64,000 nucleotides of DNA, from positions 1-64,000 of the forward strand of contig NZ_JBHTJV010000012.1 of the NCBI RefSeq assembly GCF_042676045.1, read 5' to 3'. Numbering within the stretch: position 1 is the stretch's first letter; every line of letters begins with the position of its first letter. Both the position numbers and the translations under genes were made by a program. A model generated the notes under the pieces. It was not told where the DNA came from, searched no databases, and saw only the letters and a program-made list of their open reading frames with translations. Source of the DNA: Pseudahrensia aquimaris (GTDB taxonomy: Bacteria > Pseudomonadota > Alphaproteobacteria > Rhizobiales > Rhizobiaceae). Positions 8,849 to 17,536 of the stretch are shown here, one piece after another.

Positions 8849-9253
8849 TCAGCTTTTGACTGCGGCTTCAAAAGCCTTCGGCGTGGTGTTCTTGAGATAT
8901 TCAAGAGCAGCCTTCGCTTTGCCCACCAGCGCTTCGAACGCGGCCGGCTCATGGATCGCGAGATCGGAGAGGACTTTGCGGTCAACTTCGATACCGGCTT
9001 TCGTCAGGCCATCGATAAGACGGCTGTATGTCAGGCCGTGCTCGCGGGCGGCAGCGTTAATACGCTGTGTCCAGAGCGTGCGGAAATTGCGTTTGTTGGC
9101 GCGGCGGTCGCGATAGGCATATTGCTGTGCCTTTTCGACGGACTGGCGTGCGACTTTAATCTGAGTGCGGCGGGCGCCATAATAGCCCTTCGCTTTTTTC
9201 AGAACTTTTTTGTGTTTGGCGTGAGCGGTTACACCGCGTTTGACACGAGCCAT
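8849..9253 (-). CDS. rplT: 50S ribosomal protein L20
   Basis: L20 is an early-binding 23S rRNA protein of the large subunit. The start MARVKRGVTAHAKHKKVLK and the following KGYYGARRTQIKVARQ are diagnostic, with the globular C-terminal half from about residue 60 (NFRTLWTQRINAAAREHGLTYS...). At 134 aa it carries the short C-terminal extension usual in alphaproteobacteria. It follows rpmI by 24 bp on the same strand. infC, which often heads this operon in other bacteria, is not next to it here. Confidence 0.98.
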   Translation of the reverse strand: MARVKRGVTAHAKHKKVLKKAKGYYGARRTQIKVARQSVEKAQQYAYRDRRANKRNFRTLWTQRINAAAREHGLTYSRLIDGLTKAGIEVDRKVLSDLAIHEPAAFEALVGKAKAALEYLKNTTPKAFEAAVKS

Positions 9254-9277
9254 GGTTTCACTCCTTCAAAGTGCGGA

Positions 9278-9481
9278 TTATTTTTTGCGGTAGGGCATGA
9301 ACTGCTTGACGATACGGGCATCTGGCTCGGAGAGAACCATGTTGCCACGCGCGTTGCGCAGAAACTTGTTTGACCGCTTGATCATGCCGTGCTGTTTGCC
9401 GGCTTGGCCGACTTTAAGCTTGCCGGTCGCCGTCACTTTGAAGCGTTTTTTCACGCTCGACTTTGTCTTCATCTTGGGCAT
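9278..9481 (-). CDS. rpmI: 50S ribosomal protein L35
   Basis: L35 is a small basic large-subunit protein. The real start is ATG at 9481 (MPKMKTKSSVKKRFKVTATG), 67 residues long and preceded by AGGAGA at good spacing; the open frame extends upstream but without family similarity. Conserved features include KRFKVTATGK and the C-terminal DARIVKQFMPYRKK. It leads the rpmI-rplT operon. The 230 bp before it contain no gene and should hold the promoter and any leader. Confidence 0.97.
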   Translation of the reverse strand: MPKMKTKSSVKKRFKVTATGKLKVGQAGKQHGMIKRSNKFLRNARGNMVLSEPDARIVKQFMPYRKK

Positions 9482-9712
9482 TTTGCATCTCCTGTGGCAC
9501 ACGCATTTTCGGGCTGTGAAGCCCACTGCGCACCGTGGTTCGTTTTGAAAAAACAAGGCGGCCGATGAAGTCCGACTGCCTGTCGCATTTCGAGCGATCA
9601 AGGCATGCCCTGCCCGAACGCTCCGTAAGCGCGTGTGTCCTAGACGCAAAATGCCTGCTTGGCAAGACTTTGCGTGGCCGTTTGGAGAGGTTAAACGAGG
9701 TCAGGCAATCAG

Positions 9713-10594
9713 ATGATGCGGCAAATCATGACACTCGGAAAGAGAATGAAAAACGGGCTTTGGGCCTTGGTTGGGGCGCTTGTAGCCCTGTGGTCTGCCC
9801 TTGCGCCCGTTCAGGCGGCGGATGAACCGGTCATTCCGAATTTTTGGGATGCCCAAGAGCGGATTATCCGGCCCAATATTCGCAATCTTCCACGGCTTCG
9901 ATTTCTCACGATCACCGATTTCCCGCCGTTCTCTTACATCGACAAAGACAAACGGTTGGCTGGTTTTCATGTCGAACTGGCCCGTGCCATTTGCGAAAAG
10001 CTAGAATTGACCCGCGTGTGCCAAATCCAGGCGCTGCCGTTTGACGAATTGGAAAGCGCGCTCAAAGCCAACAATGGTGACGCGATTTTGGCTGGCATCG
10101 CCGTGACGCCCCAAAGCGCGGCAAGACTGAACTTCTCACGCCCTTATTTCCGTCTGCCCGCTCGCTTCGTGACCAAAACCGCAAATGCGCCATCGGAGCC
10201 GCTGATCACGTCTTTGGCAGAGCAAGAGATAGGCGTTGTTGCCGACACGGCGCATGCCGCCTTTGCGCAGGCGACGTTTGCCAGCATGAGGGTGCGCATG
10301 TTTGCCAACCACGATGATGCGCTTGCGTCACTGGAAAAGGATGAAATTCGGGCGGTCTTTGGAGACGCGCTGAAACTCGCCTATTGGCTGCAAACGCCAA
10401 AAGGAACGGCTTGCTGCCAGTTTACCGGACAAGCCTATCTCTCAGAGCAGTTTTTCGGCTCGGGGCTGACAGTTGCCACGCGGCTGGAGGATGTGGAACT
10501 GACCGAGGCGATGAATTACGCACTGCGCGAAATCAACGATCGAGGCATCTTCGCAGAGCTTTACCTTCGGTATTTTCCAATCAGTCTTTATTAA
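9713..10594 (+). CDS. Periplasmic amino-acid-type solute-binding protein (SBP_bac_3 family)
   Basis: The 293-residue product has a signal peptide (KRMKNGLWALVGALVALWSALAPVQAA, cleavage near residue 36) and a family 3 solute-binding fold: LRFLTITDFPPFSYIDKDK, GFHVELARAICEKL, DAILAGIAVTPQSAARLNFS and VVADTAHAAFAQ are typical blocks. Such proteins bind amino acids or related small molecules and feed an ABC permease, or act as sensors. No permease or ATPase gene is next to it, so its partner is elsewhere or it works alone. GAGG lies a few bases before the chosen start. Its end overlaps that of the opposing desaturase gene by 14 bp. Confidence 0.85.
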   Translation: MMRQIMTLGKRMKNGLWALVGALVALWSALAPVQAADEPVIPNFWDAQERIIRPNIRNLPRLRFLTITDFPPFSYIDKDKRLAGFHVELARAICEKLELTRVCQIQALPFDELESALKANNGDAILAGIAVTPQSAARLNFSRPYFRLPARFVTKTANAPSEPLITSLAEQEIGVVADTAHAAFAQATFASMRVRMFANHDDALASLEKDEIRAVFGDALKLAYWLQTPKGTACCQFTGQAYLSEQFFGSGLTVATRLEDVELTEAMNYALREINDRGIFAELYLRYFPISLY

Positions 10595-11393
10595 GTGGCA
10601 GTAGAGGGACAGAGAGTGCCCATCCTAGCTTTTGCGGGCGCTCGTCTTGCCATTCCTCCAAACCGATATGCATGCCGTCGTGTCCTGCGCTCGGCTGGGC
10701 GATATAGGTGCCGAACATGCGGTCCCAGAAGGGGAAATTGAAGCCGTAGTTTGAGTCCGTTTCGCGCGGCACCGTAGAATGGTGGACTCGGTGCATGTCT
10801 GGCGTAACGACAACCAAACGCACGATGCGATCCAGCCATACAGGCAATTTGAGGTTCGCATGGTTGAACATGGCGACGCCGTTCAAGATGATCTCGAACA
10901 GGATCACCGACCATGCCGGGGCGCCAAGTGCAACGACCCAGGCGACCTTGTAGACCATCGAGGCCACGATCTCGACGGGATGGAAGCGGATAGCGGTGGA
11001 GACGTCGATATCCGTGTCCGAATGGTGCATCCGGTGGAAGCGCCAGAACATCGGCACTTTGTGCGACAGAAGGTGCGAAAGCCAGACAGCGAAATCCAGC
11101 ACGACAATCGACACCAGACCCGCGACCCAGAGCGGTGCATCAACCATGTTAAACAGGCCATAGCCATTCGATTGCGCCCAAAGCGCCACGCCAACGGCAG
11201 CCGCAGGGAAGATAAGGCGCACGACCACGCTGTCGATGACCACGATGGCCGCGTTGGTGAACCAACGGCTGCCCTTAGGTGCGGTCAGCTTGCGGCGTGG
11301 GCGAAGATATTCGCTAAGCGCGAGAATGCCGAACAGGCCGATGAAAACGGCCAGCCGGATGGTGGGTTCATGGGTGGCAAGAAATTCGGTCAT
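10581..11393 (-). CDS. Sterol desaturase / fatty acid hydroxylase family protein
   Basis: This is a membrane di-iron oxygenase-type protein. The three histidine clusters of the superfamily are present: HLLSH, HRMHH and HRVHH, with a further FNHAN segment, between membrane helices (IRLAVFIGLFGILALSEYL; LIFPAAAVGVALWAQ; LWVAGLVSIVVLDFAVWL). Substrates in this family range from sterols to fatty acids and lipid head groups, so the substrate here is unknown. MTEFLATHEPTIRL at 11393 is the likely start; the frame runs on to 11441 but overlaps the upstream gene. It begins 4 bp after the TerB-like gene stop, so the two form an operon. Confidence 0.88.
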   Translation of the reverse strand: MTEFLATHEPTIRLAVFIGLFGILALSEYLRPRRKLTAPKGSRWFTNAAIVVIDSVVVRLIFPAAAVGVALWAQSNGYGLFNMVDAPLWVAGLVSIVVLDFAVWLSHLLSHKVPMFWRFHRMHHSDTDIDVSTAIRFHPVEIVASMVYKVAWVVALGAPAWSVILFEIILNGVAMFNHANLKLPVWLDRIVRLVVVTPDMHRVHHSTVPRETDSNYGFNFPFWDRMFGTYIAQPSAGHDGMHIGLEEWQDERPQKLGWALSVPLLPLNKD

Positions 11394-11397
11394 CTTA

Positions 11398-11802
11398 TTA
11401 AGTCTGATGGCGGGCTTGAGCCGCCCGTTCGAGCGCGGCACAGGTGAGTTTATCGACGCTCAATCTGCCACGCAGCAATTGCAGAAAGCGAACTTCTTCG
11501 GCCGCAACTTTAAGATCAGATGCTGCGATCTCGGCTGCAAGCGCGTAGGCGGTTTCTTGCAGGTTTGCGGGCAGTTGAGCAGCCATACCCAAAACCGTCT
11601 CCAGACCCTCGTCGTTTTCGAGGATATCTGCACAGGCCTTGGATGCGTTGACCAGTTGATCACCGCTGTATCCTTCGAACACCGGAAGTGTTTTCACGAT
11701 GTTGCCAATGCGCTTCAATTCCACCTCGCCCATGTTGGTATCAACAGCGGAGATGGAAACCATCACGTATACGAGTGTGTCTTGGGCGGACAGTGAATGC
11801 AT
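11398..11802 (-). CDS. TerB-like (tellurite-resistance-fold) protein
   Basis: The 134-residue all-helical product resembles the TerB/DjlA N-terminal fold: an acidic, metal-binding-type helix bundle with pattern DTLVYVMVSISAVDTNMGEVELKRIGNIVKTLPVFEGY and later LAAEIAASDLKVAAEEVRFLQLLRGRLSVD. In the family the conserved acidic residues after each helix pair (VDTNMGEVE, SDLKVAAEE) are thought to bind metal ions. A true role in tellurite resistance is not implied. It is translated just before the desaturase gene (4 bp gap). No signal peptide is seen. Confidence 0.78.
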   Translation of the reverse strand: MHSLSAQDTLVYVMVSISAVDTNMGEVELKRIGNIVKTLPVFEGYSGDQLVNASKACADILENDEGLETVLGMAAQLPANLQETAYALAAEIAASDLKVAAEEVRFLQLLRGRLSVDKLTCAALERAAQARHQT

Positions 11803-11987
11803 GTAGCGAAATTCCGTTCATCGTTATGCTAAAGACATAGGCCGGAAGGGCGACGCTTTCAATAAGACTGTACAGCGCCTCGCGGCATTGTGTGCTGCCG
11901 CCATCAGTTGACCTTACACAGCGCCGACCATAGTGTCCGTTCGCGCCGTTCAACTGCGTACTTTTCTCCCTTTTTCAGGCCACGTTC

Positions 11988-13598
11988 ATGACCAATTCCG
12001 CCTTTACGCCGCTCACAATTACGCCCGAACTTGTTGAGAACGCACATGCGTCGAAGGCTTGGCCGTTTGAGGAAGCGCGTAAGATCGTCAAGCGTTATGC
12101 ACGCGATGGCTATCCGGCTGAAGTGATTTTCGAGACGGGCTATGGCCCCTCCGGGCTTCCGCATATCGGTACTTTTGGCGAAGTGGCCCGTACTACGATG
12201 GTGCTGAATGCATTTCGACTGCTAACCGAAGACAAAGTGAAAGTGCGTCTGATCTGCTTTTCCGACGATCTGGACGGGATGCGCAAAATTCCTGACAACG
12301 TGCCCAATCAGGACATGTTGAAAGATCATCTGGGCAAGCCGCTGAGTGTCGTGCCCGACCCTTTCTCCAACGAATATGACAGCTTCGCGCACCACAACAA
12401 TTCGCGGCTTCAAGCGTTTCTCGATCAGTTCGGTTTCACATACGAATTCGCCAGTGCAACGGACTATTACAAGTCCGGTAAGTTCGACGCGATTTTGAAG
12501 ACAGCCGCCGAGAGATACGACGAGTTAATGGGCGCTATGCTGCCTACGCTGGGCGAAGAGCGGCAGGCGAGTTATTCGATCTTTTTGCCGATCCACCCAG
12601 AGACTGGGCGCGTGCTTTATGTACCGATGAAAGCCGTTGATGCAGATGCCGGCACGGTCACGTTTGACGACGAAGAGGGCCGCGAATTCACCATTCCATT
12701 GACAGGCGGCAACGTGAAAATGCAATGGAAGCCCGACTTTTCGATGCGCTGGGCTGCGCTTGGCGTGGATTTCGAAATGTATGGCAAGGACCACCAGAAC
12801 AATTCGAACCTCTATGACAAGATATGCCGTATCATGGGCGCGCGCGCGCCAGAGCATTTCATCTACGAGCTTTTTCTCGATGACAAAGGCGAGAAGATTT
12901 CAAAGTCGAAAGGCAATGGTATCTCGATGGAGCAATGGCTGACCTACGCCTCGCCGGAAAGCCTGTCGCTGTTCATGTTTGCCAAGCCAAAAACGGCCAA
13001 GCGGCTGTTTTTCGATGTGATTCCGAAACAGGTTGACGAGTATTTTCAGCACCTCGCCGCTTACGAAAGCCAGGATACAAAGGCGCGGCTGAACAATCCG
13101 GTTTGGCACATTCATGCGGGCAATCCGCCAAAGATAGACATGCCGGTGTCCTATTCCATGTTGCTCAATCTGGTGAGCGCATCAAATGCCTCTGACAAAG
13201 AGACCTTGTGGGGGTTCATTTCGCAATACGACGCGGATGCAACGCCGGAGAATAATCCGAAGCTGGATGAATTGGTTGGCTATGCCATCCAGTATTTCCA
13301 AGACTTCGTAAAACCAGCCAAGAGCTTCCGCGCACCCACAGATCAAGAGCGGGCGGCAATGGCAGACCTCGCGAAACGGTTGGCGGCCATGCCCGATGAT
13401 GCGGATGCGGAAGCGTTGCAGACAGAGACGTTTTCAGTGGGCAAAGAGCACGGGTTTGAAAACCTGCGCGAATGGTTTCAAGCGCTCTATCAAGTCTTGC
13501 TCGGCCAAGACCAAGGTCCGCGCTTCGGCTCGTTTGCGGCGCTTTATGGCAAAGCAGCCACCATTAAGATGATCGACGAGGCTTTGGCTGCGCGCTAG
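11988..13598 (+). CDS. lysS: Lysine-tRNA ligase, class I (archaeal type)
   Basis: This enzyme charges tRNA-Lys using a class I Rossmann fold rather than the class II fold found in most bacteria. The HIGH motif is at residues 59-62 (SGLPHIGTFGEVART) and the KMSKS-type loop is KISKSKGNG at about residue 302. The 536-residue length and FSDDLDGMRKIPDN block are typical. Class I LysRS is standard in archaea and in many alphaproteobacteria, so its presence supports that placement. No class II copy lies in the window. The stop shares the palindrome CTAG with the stop of the opposing patatin gene. Confidence 0.96.
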   Translation: MTNSAFTPLTITPELVENAHASKAWPFEEARKIVKRYARDGYPAEVIFETGYGPSGLPHIGTFGEVARTTMVLNAFRLLTEDKVKVRLICFSDDLDGMRKIPDNVPNQDMLKDHLGKPLSVVPDPFSNEYDSFAHHNNSRLQAFLDQFGFTYEFASATDYYKSGKFDAILKTAAERYDELMGAMLPTLGEERQASYSIFLPIHPETGRVLYVPMKAVDADAGTVTFDDEEGREFTIPLTGGNVKMQWKPDFSMRWAALGVDFEMYGKDHQNNSNLYDKICRIMGARAPEHFIYELFLDDKGEKISKSKGNGISMEQWLTYASPESLSLFMFAKPKTAKRLFFDVIPKQVDEYFQHLAAYESQDTKARLNNPVWHIHAGNPPKIDMPVSYSMLLNLVSASNASDKETLWGFISQYDADATPENNPKLDELVGYAIQYFQDFVKPAKSFRAPTDQERAAMADLAKRLAAMPDDADAEALQTETFSVGKEHGFENLREWFQALYQVLLGQDQGPRFGSFAALYGKAATIKMIDEALAAR

Positions 13599-14731
13599 CG
13601 GCGACTGACATCATAAGTACGAATGTTTGGTGGGCGGCTTAGCCAAGGGCTAGGCGCGAGCGCCTGCTGGCGACCGGCTTCATAGAGTTTGCGCATCTGC
13701 TCGCGGTTGAATTCCAACGATGTGTTTCCCTGCCCCAGTGAATCAGGCACCGATGCCAAGTGAAACTTTGTGCCAGAGTTGCTGGCCCGCGCGTAGCCAC
13801 GATAGACCGTTTGAATGAGCAATTGCCGCGTTAGCGTCGAAATCGATTTACGAGCAATGCTCGCGAGGTTGCCATCGATTGGCTCTACCGGATCATCGGC
13901 GGAAAGAGAATCGTTGACGATAACGTAGAGATTTTTATTTTTCTGCGGCACGCGGAACAAAAAGTCAGCCAAAAGAACCGGCGCTTTCACGCCACCATCC
14001 ACATGGGCTTGGCGCAATTGAACGCCCCGTTGCGGCTTGATGTAAACGGGAGGAAAAAAGCCCGGCACGGCGGCAGAGGCACGCAGCACTTTACGGAAAT
14101 GCAACTCCGGGTTCGTGCGACCGCCAGAAGCGATTTCGCCCATATCCCAAACGATCAACTGGCCCGCGTCGAGGTTGGTCGTCGCCACATAGAGCCTGCG
14201 ACCCTTAGCGTGTTCGCGCGCTATATCAGCGATCAATTGCGGGGTAACAACACGTTCGATTTGTCGCTGAAGGGGAGAGTTGTCATAGAGCGAGTCCGTA
14301 AAGAGACCCTTCAGACCTTTATCTATGAAAATATCGCCAGCTTTCGTCTCCGTATACAATTCTCGCAGGAGTTCGTCGTATCGAGGGCCGAGAAAAGCGA
14401 GAACCGACATTAGAGCGCCGGTCGAAACACCCGTCACAACGTCGAACTGCGGGCGCGTTCCGCGTTGTGTCCAGCCGGAAAGCACGCCTGCACCGTAAGC
14501 GCCGTAAGCGCCGCCGCCAGAGAGAGCCAGAATGTCGAAGGAATTGTCTGGAGCGAAGTTTGCCCGCGTTTGAGCTGCAACTGGCATTACCGCCGGATCA
14601 TCCAGTGCAACGGCTTCCATCGGGTTGATGTTGCGAATGGACGAGTTTTCGGCCGGACGGCCCACGCACGCGGCCAGAAACAGAACGGCAGCAGACAAGC
14701 ATAACCAGCGCAGGCAAATGTCCAACCGCAT
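13595..14731 (-). CDS. Patatin-like phospholipase, predicted lipoprotein
   Basis: The predicted enzyme is a serine lipase/acylhydrolase with a Ser-Asp dyad. The oxyanion glycine run is LSGGGAYGAYGAGVLSGW at about residues 71-87, the nucleophile motif is GVSTG (Ser about 103) and the Asp is in VDGGV. Starting at 14731 gives an N-terminal signal (LRWLCLSAAVLFLAAC) with a lipobox LAAC and Cys about 22, so the mature protein should be lipid-anchored in the periplasm or outer membrane. The frame extends to 14803, but the added residues hide the signal. An inverted repeat at 14802-14825 lies upstream and could control it. Confidence 0.87.
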   Translation of the reverse strand: MRLDICLRWLCLSAAVLFLAACVGRPAENSSIRNINPMEAVALDDPAVMPVAAQTRANFAPDNSFDILALSGGGAYGAYGAGVLSGWTQRGTRPQFDVVTGVSTGALMSVLAFLGPRYDELLRELYTETKAGDIFIDKGLKGLFTDSLYDNSPLQRQIERVVTPQLIADIAREHAKGRRLYVATTNLDAGQLIVWDMGEIASGGRTNPELHFRKVLRASAAVPGFFPPVYIKPQRGVQLRQAHVDGGVKAPVLLADFLFRVPQKNKNLYVIVNDSLSADDPVEPIDGNLASIARKSISTLTRQLLIQTVYRGYARASNSGTKFHLASVPDSLGQGNTSLEFNREQMRKLYEAGRQQALAPSPWLSRPPNIRTYDVSRR

Positions 14732-14801
14732 TGCTCGATCCCAGAGTAAGTCACCTGCCCCAACCAATATTTTGCACAAGGCGCCTCGATACGTCGAGTG
14801 C

Positions 14802-14825
14802 AAAGGTTAATGAGGGTTAACCTTT
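14802..14825. promoter_or_regulatory. Perfect inverted repeat upstream of the patatin gene
   Basis: AAAGGTTAA and TTAACCTTT form a perfect 9-bp inverted repeat around a 6-bp centre. It lies 71 bp before the patatin start and before the pnp terminator. It contains two TTAA boxes, but 6 bp apart instead of the 7 bp of a CtrA site, so another dyad-binding regulator is more likely. Confidence 0.45.
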
Positions 14826-14867
14826 CTACAGCCCACTCTTACATTTTTGAGCGAACAAGACGAAAAA

Positions 14868-14893
14868 GGGCGCCGCAGTTTCCTGCGACGCCC
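14868..14893 (-). terminator. Terminator after pnp
   Basis: On the minus strand GGGCG-T-CGCAG pairs with CTGCG-G-CGCCC around a GAAA loop and is followed by TTTTTCG. It lies 27 bp beyond the pnp stop and is a classical factor-independent terminator. Confidence 0.85.
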
Positions 14894-14919
14894 CATCAAT
14901 TTTGTTCGGTTGGCGAAGA

Positions 14920-17043
14920 TCAATCTTCGTCGTCAGCGTATTCTTCGCCGGTTTCCTGATCGACTACTTTCATCGACAGGCGAACCTTGCCACGATCGTC
15001 GAAGCCGAGCAGTTTGACCCAGACCTTGTCGCCTTCGTTGACCACATCGGTGGTTTTGCCCACGCGCTCGTCAGCAAGCTGCGAGATGTGGACGAGGCCA
15101 TCTTTTGCGCCAAAGAAATTCACGAATGCGCCAAAGTCGACCGTTTTCACGACCGTGCCTTGGTAGATAGCGCCGACTTCCGGATCGTCCGTGATGGAGC
15201 GGATCCACTGAACGGCAGCATCAATTTGCTTGCCGTCAGAAGAAGCGACTTTGACCGTGCCATCGTCTTCGATGTTCACTTTCGCGCCTGTCTTTTCAAC
15301 GATTTCGCGGATCACCTTGCCGCCTGAACCGATCACTTCACGGATTTTATCAGTCGGAATCTTGAAGCTTTCGATGCGGGGAGCGAATTCGCCCAGTTCC
15401 GCACGGCCTTCAGTAAGCGCGTTGGCCATTTCACCCAGAATGTGGATGCGGCCGTCTTTGGCTTGGTCGAGGGCAATCTTCATGATCTCTTCGGTGATGC
15501 CGGTAATCTTGATGTCCATCTGCAAAGACGTGATGCCATCGGATGTGCCGGCAACTTTGAAGTCCATGTCGCCAAGGTGATCTTCGTCACCGAGGATGTC
15601 AGAAAGAACGGCGAAGTCATCGCCTTCCTTGATCAAACCCATGGCGATGCCGGCAACAGGCGCTTTCAGCGGGACGCCAGCGTCCATGAAGGCAAGCGAT
15701 GTGCCGCAAACCGTGGCCATCGAAGACGAGCCGTTGGATTCGGTGATCTCGGAGACAGCACGCAGCGTGTAGGGGAAGTCTTCCTTGCTTGGCAGCACTG
15801 CGCGAATGGCACGCCATGCGAGTTTACCGTGGCCAATTTCGCGGCGTGAGGTAAAGCCGATGCGGCCCGTTTCGCCGACCGAATAGGGCGGGAAATTGTA
15901 GTGCAGCAGGAAGTTTTCCTTGTAGGTGCCGGTAAGCGCGTCGATGAACTGTTCATCGTCAGACGTGCCAAGCGTTGCAACCACGATTGCCTGTGTTTCA
16001 CCGCGGGTGAACAGAGCAGAACCGTGGGTGCGAGGCAGGATGCCGACTTCCGATTCAATTGCACGGACCGTTGAAAGGTCACGGCCATCAATGCGTTTCT
16101 TGGTTTTGATAATCGAACCGCGAACGACCGATGCCTGAACCGACTTGATGACTTCACCAAGCGTGTTGGCTTCTTCTTCGGTCGAATCTTCCGTCAGGAA
16201 CTCAGCCTTGGCTTTCGCCTTGGCTTCGTCGATAGCCACATAACGCTCCTGTTTGTCGGAGATTTTGTAGGCTTTCTCGATGTCCTTACCGATCAGCTTG
16301 GTGACCTTTTTGGCAAGATCGGAATTGTCCGGCACGATGTGCTCGCGAGGCTCCTTTGCACATTTTTCAGCCAGTTTGATGACAGCGTCGATTACAGGCT
16401 GGAACTCTTTGTGGCCGAACATAACAGCGCCGAGCATGATCTCTTCGGAGAGTTGGTCAGCTTCAGATTCCACCATCAAAACGGCGTCATTGGTGCCTGC
16501 GACGACGAGATCGAGATCACTTTCGGGCATTTCATCAATGTTGGGGTTCAACACGTATTCGCCGTCGATATAGCCGACACGCGCGCCGCCGATCGGACCT
16601 TGGAAAGGCACGCCGGAAATGGTCAGAGCAGCCGACGTTGCGATCATGGCAACGATATCGGGGTTGTTTTCCATGTCATGGGAAAGAACGGTACAGGTGA
16701 CCTGCGTGTCGTTTTTGTAGCCTTCTGCAAAAAGCGGGCGGATTGGGCGGTCAATCAGGCGGCAAACGAGGGTTTCGTTCTCGCTTGGACGCGCTTCACG
16801 CTTAAAGAAGCCGCCAGGGATCTTGCCCGCAGCATAGGCTTTTTCGATGTAGTTGACGGTAAGCGGGAAGAAATCCAGCCCCGGCTTCGGTGATTTCTGG
16901 GAAACCACGTTACACATAACGGTGGTTTCGCCGTAAGTGACGATGACGGAGCCATCAGCCTGACGGGCAACCTGGCCCGCTTCCAGCGTGAGGGGGCGGC
17001 CGCCCCACTCGATTTCAACAACGTGTTTGTCGAACATGGACAT
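14920..17043 (-). CDS. pnp: Polyribonucleotide nucleotidyltransferase (PNPase)
   Basis: PNPase degrades RNA 3' to 5' using phosphate and is part of the RNA degradosome. The 707 residues show two RNase PH domains (first from MFDKHVVEIEWGGRPLTLE; second with RIDGRDLSTVRAIESEVG, FTRGETQAIVVATLGT, FMDAGVPLKAPVAGIAMGLI), a helical linker, a KH domain (REVIGSGGKVIREIVEKTG) and a C-terminal S1 domain (GTVVKTVDFGAFVNFFGAKD). The start MSMFDKHVV at 17043 is chosen over an upstream extension to 17145 because it matches family length. Normally pnp directly follows rpsO; here a large RTX gene separates them. Confidence 0.97.
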   Translation of the reverse strand: MSMFDKHVVEIEWGGRPLTLEAGQVARQADGSVIVTYGETTVMCNVVSQKSPKPGLDFFPLTVNYIEKAYAAGKIPGGFFKREARPSENETLVCRLIDRPIRPLFAEGYKNDTQVTCTVLSHDMENNPDIVAMIATSAALTISGVPFQGPIGGARVGYIDGEYVLNPNIDEMPESDLDLVVAGTNDAVLMVESEADQLSEEIMLGAVMFGHKEFQPVIDAVIKLAEKCAKEPREHIVPDNSDLAKKVTKLIGKDIEKAYKISDKQERYVAIDEAKAKAKAEFLTEDSTEEEANTLGEVIKSVQASVVRGSIIKTKKRIDGRDLSTVRAIESEVGILPRTHGSALFTRGETQAIVVATLGTSDDEQFIDALTGTYKENFLLHYNFPPYSVGETGRIGFTSRREIGHGKLAWRAIRAVLPSKEDFPYTLRAVSEITESNGSSSMATVCGTSLAFMDAGVPLKAPVAGIAMGLIKEGDDFAVLSDILGDEDHLGDMDFKVAGTSDGITSLQMDIKITGITEEIMKIALDQAKDGRIHILGEMANALTEGRAELGEFAPRIESFKIPTDKIREVIGSGGKVIREIVEKTGAKVNIEDDGTVKVASSDGKQIDAAVQWIRSITDDPEVGAIYQGTVVKTVDFGAFVNFFGAKDGLVHISQLADERVGKTTDVVNEGDKVWVKLLGFDDRGKVRLSMKVVDQETGEEYADDED

Positions 17044-17536
17044 ATAAGTCTCTTTCTTTGATCGAACGGCCGCCACGCGCCTATCGCGGGGCAACGAAAA
17101 CCGTTCATTCGTTTTGTCGGAAAGAATGAGCTTGCTAGACACCAACGCGTGAGCGTGGGAAGGCCGGATACAAATTGTAGAAAGGGAAAACCTGCGTGCA
17201 ATGAAGCATAGAGGCAGCGTTCAGTCTTGTCTTGCCGGCGGAGTTGTCCGCCACATCTTCAAACCTAGCGCATTTCGCGCGCAATCTCTTTCCATCCGGT
17301 CTTCAGGGCAAGACAATGAGAGGCACGCTGTGTGTGCCGCTGACAATCCTGCCCCTGTCTTCGTGAGACCAATCTAACCATTTCAGGTTCAAGCCGTTGC
17401 CTGAACCGTAGTGGCCTTAACACGAAGCCGCTTGTCCAACAAGCTGCATCGGGACAATTGCGCAAGGCCCGAAACGAAAACACCCCGCCAGGCCTTTGCC
17501 CGACGGGGTGTTTCGATTTCGCACGTGTTTAGGAGC
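17044..17536. other. Intergenic region before pnp with several hairpins
   Basis: No convincing gene is seen in these 493 bp. On the minus strand, after the RTX terminator (17479-17513), there is a second hairpin at 17386-17407 (GGTTCAGGC/GCTTGAACC, loop AACG) and a third at 17237-17252 (GGCGGA-GTTG-TCCGCC). The latter would fall in the pnp leader, where E. coli pnp has an RNase III-processed hairpin used for autoregulation; the same use here is inference. Short open frames across the region look like chance. Confidence 0.45.
17479..17513 (-). terminator. Terminator after the RTX gene
   Basis: AACACCCCG and CGGGGTGTT form a strong stem, followed on the minus strand by TTTTCGTTT. It lies 24 bp past the RTX stop. 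The stem is near symmetrical and could also act on the plus strand (TTTCGATTT), but no plus-strand gene ends here. Confidence 0.8.

Noticed and set aside
14804..14820. Possible CtrA site in TTAATGAGGGTTAA
   Set aside because: The spacing between TTAA boxes is 6 bp instead of 7; the longer perfect dyad around it explains the sequence better.
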